Shown piece after piece: positions 1 to 6,066 of a stretch of DNA of 7,988 nucleotides. Each line of letters starts with the position of its first letter. The first letter of the stretch is position 1. Below the pieces are notes generated by a model. The model did not search any database, was not told the DNA's origin, and was given only the letters and a program-made list of their open reading frames with translations. Made by a program: the position numbers and the translations under genes. Origin of the DNA: an uncultured Actinomycetes bacterium (GTDB lineage: Bacteria; Actinomycetota; Actinomycetes; Nanopelagicales; Nanopelagicaceae); assembly GCA_903867285.1 (NCBI GenBank), contig CAIPQX010000012.1:1-7988 (forward strand), in the 5' to 3' direction.

Positions 1-2
1 CC

Positions 3-47
3 GAAGGCAAGATTATCGAAGAGCTTTATGTGGGAGACCCCCAGTAA
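3..47 (+). CDS. 3' end of an unidentified protein-coding gene (partial)
   Basis: An open frame enters from the left edge and ends at a TAA at 45-47. It gives the 14-residue C-terminus EGKIIEELYVGDPQ. The residue mix and the absence of a stop in this frame, while the other two plus frames run into less protein-like sequence, make it a plausible gene end. The fragment is too short to assign a family. It would be read in the same direction as the tRNA that starts 28 nt downstream. Confidence 0.4.
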   Translation, partial: EGKIIEELYVGDPQ

Positions 48-61
48 CTAGCCTGTAGACT
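33..61 (+). promoter_or_regulatory. Possible promoter of the tRNA gene
   Basis: TAGACT at 56-61 fits the actinobacterial TANNNT -10 pattern and lies 14 nt before the tRNA 5' end, a suitable distance for a short leader. The -35 position is poor (GGAGAC at 33-38 with a 17-nt spacer). It would overlap the end of the preceding gene. This is a weak call based on spacing and one hexamer. Confidence 0.25.
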
Positions 62-75
62 CTGCTTTCCATTGC

Positions 76-148
76 GCCCCGATAGCCCAATGGCAGAGGC
101 AGAGGACTTAAAATCCTCCCAGTGTGGGTTCGACCCCCACTCGGGGCA
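76..148 (+). tRNA. tRNA-Leu (anticodon UAA) with a short variable loop
   Basis: A complete 73-nt cloverleaf is visible. The acceptor stem is 76-82 with 141-147 (7 pairs). The anticodon stem is 102-106 with 114-118 (5 perfect pairs), with loop CTTAAAA and anticodon TAA at 109-111. The T stem is 124-128 with 136-140, with loop TTCGACC. The discriminator base is A148 and no CCA is encoded. The D stem has three pairs (85-87 with 98-100), and the D loop ends GGCAGA, an arrangement typical of bacterial tRNA-Leu with inserted bases after position 20. The oddity is the variable region, only 5 nt (119-123), whereas canonical bacterial tRNA-Leu has a long extra arm. A15 (a90) and U48 (t123) could form a Levitt pair, which fits a class I fold. 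Decoding of UUA as leucine follows from the anticodon and A73; charging by LeuRS is inference. Confidence 0.88.
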
Positions 149-160
149 CTTAGCAAGTGC
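146..160 (+). other. Small stem-loop at the tRNA 3' end
   Basis: GCACTT (146-151) pairs perfectly with AAGTGC (155-160) around an AGC loop, beginning in the last bases of the tRNA. Only a short T-run (about 172-176) follows, more than 10 nt later. It may therefore be a 3' processing or weak termination structure rather than a standard intrinsic terminator, and it could be chance. Confidence 0.25.
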
Positions 161-513
161 ATCAATATGTAGTTTTGAACCTGTTTGTGCTCATTATGAA
201 GCCATCCACTGACAAGTACAAGATTTAGTTTTCACTCTGCTTAGGCTGGTTTGTGACCGTAATTAACACACCAATTAACCCCCCAGGGTTAAGTGGCGTG
301 GAGCCAACTAGCACACCAGGGCTTACGGATGGGTAAGGGTTTATTGAATTAGGCAGTAGCCTAAAAAGGTTGCTGGGGTTACCTAGGTTGCATTCTCCCA
401 ACCCTGGGAAGTGCATCTACATCGCTCAGAGCCTAAGTTGGGCGATAATTAATTCATGACAAAAAAGATGCGCTAGTACAGGTCACCCAAACAACCTAGT
501 TGATAAGGATTTC
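161..513. other. Intergenic stretch between tRNA and the first small gene
   Basis: No convincing gene is seen. The longest open frame (minus strand, 225-416) is rich in Pro, Gly and Asn with no ribosome site or recognisable domain. The stretch holds the TTAACCC/GGGTTAA hairpin at 275-292, a weaker TCCCA/TGGGA hairpin near 397-410, and a 9-bp direct repeat, AAGTGCATC, at 155-163 and 409-417. GATAAT around 442-447 could be a -10 element for the gene at 514, but no matching -35 is apparent. No integrase, transposase or clear copy of the tRNA 3' end is found here. Confidence 0.5.
275..292. repeat. Perfect 7-bp inverted repeat (hairpin) in the intergenic stretch
   Basis: TTAACCC at 275-281 and GGGTTAA at 286-292 are exact reverse complements separated by CCCA. 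No T-run follows on either strand, so it does not look like an intrinsic terminator. It could be an operator, a DNA structure site or coincidence. Confidence 0.4.
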
Positions 514-828
514 ATGAATAATCTCGACATTTTTGAATCATTTGAATCTAAACACAATCAAGTAGAGGCCAGGCTTTGGGCGGAATATACGCTTCAGCAC
601 GCGAATCCCGTATTACGACAGGTGGGGATTTTCCTCATCACCTTCTACGCTCTTGAGGGGATTGCTGATACAGATGAATTGCCTAGGATGGACGGACCTG
701 CACTGAATCCTTTGGAAGTTTTTGAGACAGAAAGCTGGGTTCTCTATTTTAAGAATCACTCTCTTGAAGGTTTGCAAGAGGTATCCGAATTTATGCCTGA
801 ATGGATAGGTCTAAGTTCTGAATCGTAA
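514..828 (+). CDS. Small acidic hypothetical protein (104 aa)
   Basis: ATG start with an AAGGA ribosome site ending about 5 nt before it, and a TAA stop at 826-828. The 104-residue product is strongly acidic, with Glu/Asp spread along its length and runs such as FESFES near the N-terminus. A hydrophobic patch around residues 36-48 (LRQVGIFLITFYA) is too short and mixed to be a confident membrane helix. There is no signal peptide, no metal-binding Cys/His cluster and no family I recognise. It stands alone on the plus strand and converges with the minus-strand gene ending at 881, 52 nt away. That intervening gap shows no clear terminator. Its position next to the tRNA and in a relatively A+T-rich stretch suggests accessory content, which is inference. 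The reading frame is probably real because of the ribosome site and its protein-like composition. Confidence 0.6.
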   Translation: MNNLDIFESFESKHNQVEARLWAEYTLQHANPVLRQVGIFLITFYALEGIADTDELPRMDGPALNPLEVFETESWVLYFKNHSLEGLQEVSEFMPEWIGLSSES

Positions 829-880
829 ACAATGCCCTCCTTTACGCACACCGTGGAGTATCTATTTCCTGAAATTCCTT

Positions 881-1768
881 TCAAGTGGTTGCAGTTCGCA
901 AATCATCAGGTGTGGGTTCAAAACCAAATCCTGGTTGGAAGTGATACTCAAGTTGATTCAAAATGTGGAAAATCTTTCGTTCTATCGAATGAAGCAAATT
1001 CATAATGTCACTCGAGTGCGGTGTGCTATCACCTGAAAACACACCTAATTTGAAGTGTGGAATAAATGAAGGCTGGTTATCTTGCGAGGCACCTTCAAAC
1101 TCAAAATCGAAGAAGTGACGTGTCTGGCCAGGAAAATACTGACTTCTTGAGCTCGAAACGAGATGCACTCCGACGGGCAAACCAATCGCATATGTGTAGG
1201 GGTAGCAATGAATTATATGCAAACTTCGATGCTTATCGATATCAGACAACTTTTTGAGTATGTGGAGGGGGTGCCCCGAAGTAACGGTAGCTATTTCAGT
1301 CGCATCGACAAACTCGTTGATGTACTCAAAAGGTTGAAAACCTAACAAATCATCTTTTAGTAACTTCGACCCGTGTTCGCCTAATCCAAAACTGTACTTT
1401 TCAAAACCTCCACGAGTGTCTTGAATCGGGAATGCTAGTTTCCTCTGTTCGTCATCAGAAAGTTCGATATCCCGCGCTCGAGCCAAATATGAAATAAGGG
1501 AAAAATAAAGCGAGTCCAATGATGAACGATAGTTATGGATTATGTCCCCAAGGAGAGTGCTCCATTGAGCATCTGGTGCTTTGCGGAGACGCAGTTCAAC
1601 CTTCATTCTGCAACCATCCCAATTGTTATCTATTATCTCAGGAGGAAATTGCGACAGATATTCACTAATTAAAGTCTCTAACTCAACTCGTAAAACCACT
1701 GCGCGATTTATCTTGAGACGCCAGGAAGAATTTTGAAATTCCGCTGTAGAGCTCGGACTATTCATCAT
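881..1768 (-). CDS. Uncharacterised 295-aa protein overlapping the stop of a truncated XRE-type regulator
   Basis: The open frame could start at 1789, but the ATG pair at 1763-1768 is preferred. It sits in the run GATGATGAATAG, where the upstream gene's TAG lies at 1758-1760, and a GAGG lies about 12 nt before. Translation is therefore probably coupled to the regulator. From that start, visible landmarks are a basic/acidic helical N-terminus (about 17-40), an LGDIIHNYRSSLDSL segment (73-87), LAFPI (111-115) and KKLSDIDKHRSL (172-183). The C-terminal part looks beta-rich (about 185-250) and is followed by a helical segment. From memory, the combination of a helical HNxRSxLD segment, an FPI motif and a DKHR motif recurs in uncharacterised bacterial proteins. 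I cannot name the family, and no catalytic site is proven. There is no signal peptide or membrane span. A HEPN-like helical fold is a possibility only. Linkage to an XRE regulator hints at a regulated accessory function (defence, toxin or phage-related), which is inference. Confidence 0.7.
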   Translation of the reverse strand: MMNSPSSTAEFQNSSWRLKINRAVVLRVELETLISEYLSQFPPEIIDNNWDGCRMKVELRLRKAPDAQWSTLLGDIIHNYRSSLDSLYFSLISYLARARDIELSDDEQRKLAFPIQDTRGGFEKYSFGLGEHGSKLLKDDLLGFQPFEYINEFVDATEIATVTSGHPLHILKKLSDIDKHRSLHIIHCYPYTYAIGLPVGVHLVSSSRSQYFPGQTRHFFDFEFEGASQDNQPSFIPHFKLGVFSGDSTPHSSDIMNLLHSIERKIFHILNQLEYHFQPGFGFEPTPDDLRTATT

Positions 1769-2606
1769 CTTCAAACTCATCCTCGTCATATTTTTCCTTC
1801 AAGGGTAGCAATTTCCGTTCCTTCTTACGTATTCGTTGGGGTAAACGTACCTCCCGAGGTACTCGTTGCTGAAAGCCTTCATATTCAATTTCTGCAAGCT
1901 CGAGATGAGAAAGGAATATTGTTATAAGGCGAAGTTGCTCTATCAGCACGTCTTTTGTGAAAGGCGTAGATGGAATAGGTATGTCTTTATCAATAGCGAG
2001 TGCTAGCTGGAGAATGTCATCTTGGATAACAGCAGTAATAGTCAGCAATGCCTCTACAAGGTCAGGGCGATTTTGGTCAGAGGTAATGACTAAGGCCTCT
2101 CGAACATGGAAGAGTAAACCTTGGATTAACCGAGCCCGATTAACCGCAATTTGATGGTCATCCGCTAAGACATCTGTGATGTTCCCCAGTTCAGCGGCGT
2201 GCATTTCTGAATCTCTATAAGTGCTCGTTCGAAATACATCCATAATCGGTGCGCTCGCTGTTAGTACTCCTTCTGCTATTCGCTGAGTATCATCAATATT
2301 GAGAGTATCTGTTGCCTTAGCTTTCGGAGGCTCTTTCTTATCTTTTATCCATCCCGCCATATGTGCGGTTGACATGGACAATGAATTGAAGGCCTGAAGG
2401 GTCGCATCCCCACCAGGCAGGGCGGTTAACCCGTTTACCCAACCAAGCCATTGATTGGCAGTAACCTCCAGGGGTTCGTTGAATTCTTCAAAGATTAAAA
2501 TACTGTTTGAATCAATCTGCTCTCTGGTTGGGTGAAGTAGAAATGCAATAGGTACTTGCAGCTCCGCTGCGATGAGTAGAAGGTCAATTACCTCAAATCC
2601 TGCATT
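1758..2606 (-). pseudogene. XRE-type (helix-turn-helix) regulator with its 5' end missing
   Basis: The first possible start, TTG at 2381, is not the real beginning. The same minus-strand frame stays open upstream to about 2633 with no ATG, GTG or TTG, and it encodes protein-like sequence. That upstream part includes GFEVIDLLLIAAELQVPIAF followed by LLHP (about 2600-2529), which matches the end of an XRE DNA-binding domain (a helix after the recognition helix, then a 'LGVP..LL.P' turn). The DNA-binding helices that should precede it are absent. Downstream come a linker, a basic KDKKEPPKAK stretch, a long helical region (about 2310-1880), a KKERK patch and an acidic tail DEDEFEDDE. The product shape, an N-terminal HTH with a long helical effector part, is that of an accessory regulator. 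Frame integrity is otherwise good, so the break at about 2597-2612 may be recent or may be an assembly join. The downstream 295-aa gene overlaps its stop. Confidence 0.65.
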
Positions 2607-2612
2607 TCCACG
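2597..2612. other. Junction of two truncated genes (rearrangement or assembly breakpoint)
   Basis: Within this interval regulator-like coding sequence on the minus strand stops making family sense and antiporter-like coding sequence on the plus strand begins. Both genes have lost their 5' parts here and point away from each other. No insertion sequence ends, target-site duplication or tRNA-end repeat are visible at the join, so the mechanism cannot be read from the sequence. Confidence 0.6.
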
Positions 2613-3001
2613 CCTCGGTGATGATCGCGGGATTTACTCTCGGCGTGGCATTCGCCAGCATTGGGGTTCCGCACCGACTATCACGACAGATTTTTGGCGT
2701 GAGCGAGGGACTCTTCGCACCGATCTATTTTGTCTGGTTAGGCGCCTCTATCGATATTCGGCAGACCTTCCACTCTCGCGATGCGATACTACTTGCGCTC
2801 TTTTTATGTGGTGGGGCTTTGTTATCACATGCTCCTGCGCTCTTCTTTAATCAGTCAAAGAAGAGCGTTTTGCTGGCAAGTTCTCAATTAGGGATTCCAG
2901 CGGCAGCAGTCACCTTGGGTACTGCAAATGGAGTCTTAACAACGGCACAAGCAGGAGCGATCATGATGAGCGCTCTGGTGACAATACTTTTTACTATCTA
3001 A
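2600..3001 (+). pseudogene. C-terminal fragment of a Kef/CPA2-type cation:proton antiporter
   Basis: A frame with an in-frame GTG at 2618 encodes 127 residues, but the family homology appears to begin earlier, at FHASVMIAGF (from about 2606). An in-frame TGA at 2573 blocks further extension. Recognised features are the helix SVMIAGFTLGVAFASIG, then FGVSEGLFAPIYFVWLGASIDIR, typical of the late helices of CPA2 antiporters, then three more hydrophobic helices with GIPAAAVTLG in between. Full-length members have about 380-400 residues and 10-13 helices, so roughly the first two thirds are missing. No ribosome site fits the GTG. The protein would have exchanged a cation (Na+ or K+) for protons at the inner membrane; this remnant should be inactive. 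Its stop (2999-3001) lies 5 nt past the stop of the convergent LacI gene, so the two ends overlap by 8 nt. Confidence 0.75.
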
Positions 3002-4073
3002 TTATTAATTTGGGTTTAAGTAGCACGTGGGCTTGGGCAGATTCCTTCTGAAAATTGACGTGGCGAATCTGATTACCCGTCTCGCCCATGAGGATCTCAA
3101 ATGATTTAGCGGCAACCTGAGCAAGGTTCTGATCAACGCTAGAAAACCCAAATTCTTTTGAGACGGGGCTATTATCGAATCCACAAACGCGCACCGTGTA
3201 GTGTCCAAGAGTTTGTAATTCTAGGAAGGCGCCGAGCGCCAAAGTATCACTTGCGCAGATCACAGCCTCTAGATCGGGGTTTCTGCGGAAAAGTTCAAGG
3301 AGGCATTTTCTTCCGCTGGCGATTGACTCCTCGCCAAAGACAGAGATTTGTTTTATTGGCGCTCGGTTGGCAAGTTTGGAGAGGCTCTGTTTCCACCCTA
3401 GAAAGCGATCGTCGCCCGTGCTCAATGGTTTGGACTTATCAAAGGGGAGAGGTTTCCAGCCAATGAAACCGATCTTTCGAGAGCCTTGCTCCCAAAACAT
3501 TCTGGTTGCTAGTTCAGTCCCCTTAGATCCATCAACATCCACCCAAGGATGCTTTGTGGAGTACATATCTTCAGAGCCCCATGGTCTACCAAAGGTGAGA
3601 TAGGGGATTCGGTTGGAATAAAGAAATTTAATCCTGGGATCGCCAACTGCGGTGGAGGTAAGGATCAAGCCATCCATCTCATTTGAGTCGATATAACTCT
3701 TCACCATTTCGATCTCTTCTTCAAGAGTGGACGCCGCATATGTAACAACTTTGATCTGGCGATTATGTGCAGCCTTGACTATGTTATATACAAATTCATC
3801 TTGAATGTAACCAGGCAGGAATCCCTGTTGTAAGTTCTCTACCGCTGCACTTGAATCCATTCTGATCGCAACGGTTGAAGACTTGTTGGTACGCAACCGG
3901 CGAGCAGATAAATTGGGTGAGTATTTAAGTTTCTTGATCGCGGCCAAGACCTTCTCTTGCGTCTCTGGTTTTACCTTTTCGGGGGAGTTCAGGACATTGG
4001 AGACAGTTTGTAGAGAAACCTGGGCAGCCGCAGCCACCTCCCGAATCGAAATCTTGGAATTAGTCGACGCCAC
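2994..4073 (-). CDS. LacI-family transcriptional repressor of the sugar operon
   Basis: The 359-residue length is typical of the family. The N-terminal helix-turn-helix spans about residues 8-31 (ISIREVAAAAQVSLQTVSNVLN). A hinge helix follows at about 51-62 with YSPNLSARRL, including the hinge leucine that enters the minor groove in this family. The rest matches the periplasmic-binding-protein-like sensor fold: a DGLILTSTAV strand-loop, GSKGTELATRMFWEQGSRKIGFIG near the domain crossover, EAVICASDTLALGAF, and the VCGFDNSPVSK segment with its conserved Asp. The start is GTG at 4071-4073, only 5 nt after the glycosidase stop, without a strong ribosome site, so translation may be coupled. It is the last gene of the operon and most likely binds the palindrome in the operon leader (7971-7980) until the imported sugar or a breakdown product releases it. 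The ligand is unknown. The 3' end overlaps the convergent antiporter fragment by 8 nt. Confidence 0.92.
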   Translation of the reverse strand: MASTNSKISIREVAAAAQVSLQTVSNVLNSPEKVKPETQEKVLAAIKKLKYSPNLSARRLRTNKSSTVAIRMDSSAAVENLQQGFLPGYIQDEFVYNIVKAAHNRQIKVVTYAASTLEEEIEMVKSYIDSNEMDGLILTSTAVGDPRIKFLYSNRIPYLTFGRPWGSEDMYSTKHPWVDVDGSKGTELATRMFWEQGSRKIGFIGWKPLPFDKSKPLSTGDDRFLGWKQSLSKLANRAPIKQISVFGEESIASGRKCLLELFRRNPDLEAVICASDTLALGAFLELQTLGHYTVRVCGFDNSPVSKEFGFSSVDQNLAQVAAKSFEILMGETGNQIRHVNFQKESAQAHVLLKPKLIIR

Positions 4074-4078
4074 TGGAT

Positions 4079-5485
4079 TTAACTAGATTGATCCGAATAG
4101 TTCTCCACGAGCCAAGCATAAGCGCCAATCGTCCAGCCTTGAATTAATTGAGGGGGTTGAATTATTCGATTGGAGCGCAGCGAGTTAGGTTCACCTGGTG
4201 CCTCCACATCAACAATGAAGTGAGAGATCAGTGGGCCCTCGGGGTAATCCCCTCGAAAATATTCAGGATACCCACCTATGGCTTCGATCGCGTGCTTAAT
4301 CCGCAAGGAGATCGCTGCCGCTTCTGCGCTATATCCGAATTTCTTTAATCCGCGTGCGGCAAATACTCCATCCATTGGCCAAGCGGTGCCAGTGTGATAT
4401 CCACCAGCACGATATTTTGGATGCTCTGTGGAGAGTGTGCGTAGCCCAGTCTCGCCAAGAAGACCGGGACCAGTAACGGCACGTGCAATTTCATCTCTGT
4501 AAATCTTAAACTTTTCATCCCGGAATATTTCTGAGTCCAGCAGACGTCCCTGGTTGCTCGCTTGCGAATCGATCGGCTCTTGTAGTCCTTGGGAATTTCT
4601 ATCCGTGCCGATAGCAAAGTGATTTCCAACCCACATATATGAAATAAGTTTCTCTTGGAGAGAAGCACAGATTAAATTTATTTCTTCCTCGCTAGCTGGC
4701 CACTCCAATTCTGGGGTCAACTTTGCCAGGGCAATGCAGGATTGCAGTGCATCGTAGGTTTCTCCGACTGTCTCAATAGAAGCGGTTGAGGTATTTGAGG
4801 CAATTCGGCCATCTGCGTGTAGGTAACTGTCGCCAGAGTCCTTCCAGAACTGATTTGTTATTCCCTTTGGATTGCTCCGGTTGGACTCTATGAGTCCAGA
4901 GGGAGTTTGTAACCGGAAGAGAATCCATTTGAGAGCAGCTACCGCGCGGCTCTTTAAAGTCTGACCCGCAACTTCAAGATCAAGAACCGAAGGATCGTTG
5001 CTCGCCAGCTCTCCCAATGTTTTTAACCAGATGAGTGTCGTGTCAACGGCTCCGTAGTACGGAAACTTCCAATTAGCCTCTTCTGCGATTTTAAGCGCCA
5101 CAGGATCATCGACCTCGCGGACTTCATGAGCCATGCGTCCTGGCTCTTCCTCACTCAAACGATCAATTTTCTCGCCCTGAACGGATGCGAGTGCTTTAAC
5201 TACTTCTAGTTGCAGCTCGGGACGTTTAAACCTGAGGAGATCTGCCACCAAGAGTGAATCGCGGCCAAAGAGACACTCAAACAGGTTCTGCCCCGGAAGG
5301 GATTTATGTCGCGCGATCGTTACTGAGGCGAAGGGAATGTTGTATCCTCCCTGACTTCCAACGATCATTTCTATGGCCTGATCTAGATCAGGCCGCTCTC
5401 GGGGATCAAAAATCGGGTCATCATCCTCGAGCACGCGCTCCTCGTTAATAATTACTTCTCCGGGAAGCAACCTGTACTCCTTCAT
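4079..5485 (-). CDS. Amylo-alpha-1,6-glucosidase-like glycosidase, catalytic domain only
   Basis: This 468-residue protein has the (alpha/alpha)6-barrel signature of glycogen-debranching C-domains. The motifs are FGRDS (73-77), PYYGAVDTTLIWL (142-154, compare the usual YYG.VDATPL), WKDSGDS followed by ADG (214-226), GGYHTGTAWPMDG (361-373, compare YHnGsvWPhD) and PEYFRGD (407-413). The Asp of the WKDSGD motif and the Glu near 408 are candidate catalytic residues by family analogy. There is no signal peptide, so it acts in the cytoplasm, presumably releasing glucose or another sugar from the oligosaccharide brought in by the linked transporter. Many bacterial relatives carry an N-terminal beta-rich GDE domain of about 200 residues; here only a short lead-in (1-35) is present. 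Its ATG overlaps the upstream gene's TGA (ATGA), with GGAGAG about 7 nt before it. Alternatives include other GH63/GH15-fold enzymes such as glucosylglycerate hydrolases of similar length. Exact substrate is uncertain. Confidence 0.82.
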   Translation of the reverse strand: MKEYRLLPGEVIINEERVLEDDDPIFDPRERPDLDQAIEMIVGSQGGYNIPFASVTIARHKSLPGQNLFECLFGRDSLLVADLLRFKRPELQLEVVKALASVQGEKIDRLSEEEPGRMAHEVREVDDPVALKIAEEANWKFPYYGAVDTTLIWLKTLGELASNDPSVLDLEVAGQTLKSRAVAALKWILFRLQTPSGLIESNRSNPKGITNQFWKDSGDSYLHADGRIASNTSTASIETVGETYDALQSCIALAKLTPELEWPASEEEINLICASLQEKLISYMWVGNHFAIGTDRNSQGLQEPIDSQASNQGRLLDSEIFRDEKFKIYRDEIARAVTGPGLLGETGLRTLSTEHPKYRAGGYHTGTAWPMDGVFAARGLKKFGYSAEAAAISLRIKHAIEAIGGYPEYFRGDYPEGPLISHFIVDVEAPGEPNSLRSNRIIQPPQLIQGWTIGAYAWLVENYSDQSS

Positions 5486-6066
5486 GATTGCACTCTCCTT
5501 GTACTACCGATTATTAATAATTGGGCAAATGGAAGACCGAAGAATACATAAGGGAAGATGGTCAACCATCCCAGTGAAATTACAAGAAGTGCGAAGAGTA
5601 TTGCTTTTTTAGGCGTGCGCTTAGCTAGAGCAATTGCCTCTGCCGGCGTGATGCCTTTCATCGTGGCCCAGATCGCTATTGGCACTGAGAGGAAGGCTAA
5701 GAGCAGGTATGCGACACAGAAATTTGAGACAAGAACGAGTTTTGTCGATTGTGGAGCGTGCGCATAGTAGAGAACATTGTGGAGGCAGATTAGGAAGAAG
5801 ATATCGACTCCGAGGTAGGTAAAGAGCAATTTTTGGCCCAACCTTGGCAGGGCCGACTTATTGAGTTTGGCGGCCGAGTAAATACTCGTGAGATTAAGAA
5901 CGAGCAACGCCGGGATTTTTGCCACAAAAGGCGGATAGTTCATGACTAGGAAGAGGCTGATTGCCCAGAGCGAGGCGACGGGGAAGAGTTTGAAGTTCTG
6001 ACTCCAAACCTCACTCAGTGCAAAGCGCAAGGTGCTCTGCTCCTGCTTAGCTACAGTCGTCGTCAT
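5482..6066 (-). CDS. Small polytopic membrane protein of the ABC operon, possibly YesL/DUF624-like
   Basis: The 194-residue product has a short cytosolic N-terminus and about six hydrophobic segments (roughly 28-43, 51-66, 79-101, 109-135, 155-171 and 173-187). Positive residues cluster between helices (RTPKK at 150-154, TRR near the C-terminus). Length, topology and position within a CUT1 sugar-transporter operon resemble the YesL/DUF624 family, small membrane proteins often encoded beside such permeases. The sequence match itself is weak to the eye, so family membership is inference. The start ATG overlaps the MalG-type permease stop as ATGA, and its own TGA overlaps the glycosidase ATG in the same way, so it is firmly in the transcript and probably translationally coupled. 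A role in transporter assembly or sensing is a guess. It lacks the EAA loop of a permease. Confidence 0.65.
   Translation of the reverse strand: MTTTVAKQEQSTLRFALSEVWSQNFKLFPVASLWAISLFLVMNYPPFVAKIPALLVLNLTSIYSAAKLNKSALPRLGQKLLFTYLGVDIFFLICLHNVLYYAHAPQSTKLVLVSNFCVAYLLLAFLSVPIAIWATMKGITPAEAIALAKRTPKKAILFALLVISLGWLTIFPYVFFGLPFAQLLIIGSTRRVQS

Noticed and set aside
76..148. Reading the tRNA as Lys (CTT) or as a stop suppressor
   Set aside because: Either would need a shifted anticodon loop; the 5-bp perfect stem fixes the loop as CTTAAAA with anticodon TAA.
225..416. 63-codon minus-strand open frame in the intergenic stretch
   Set aside because: Low-complexity Pro/Gly/Asn-rich product, no ribosome site, no family resemblance, and it runs over the hairpin sequences.
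155..417. 9-bp direct repeat AAGTGCATC at 155-163 and 409-417 as possible attachment sites
   Set aside because: Too short, it does not include the tRNA 3' end, and no integrase gene is visible in the window.
1266..1278. GTGCCCCGAAGT, similar to the reverse complement of the tRNA 3' end (att-like)
   Set aside because: The match is only about eight bases before a mismatch and lies within a coding region.
2375..2381. Taking TTG 2381 or ATG 2375 as the true start of the XRE-type gene
   Set aside because: About 75 further codons upstream are open, start-free and resemble the end of an XRE domain, so the protein was originally longer.
2572..2850. 92-codon plus-strand open frame over the junction
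   Set aside because: It reads the antiporter coding region in another frame; the antiporter frame gives clear membrane helices and family motifs.
4345..4668. 107-codon minus-strand open frame inside the glycosidase
   Set aside because: It overlaps a frame with intact glycosidase motifs and has no recognisable content of its own.
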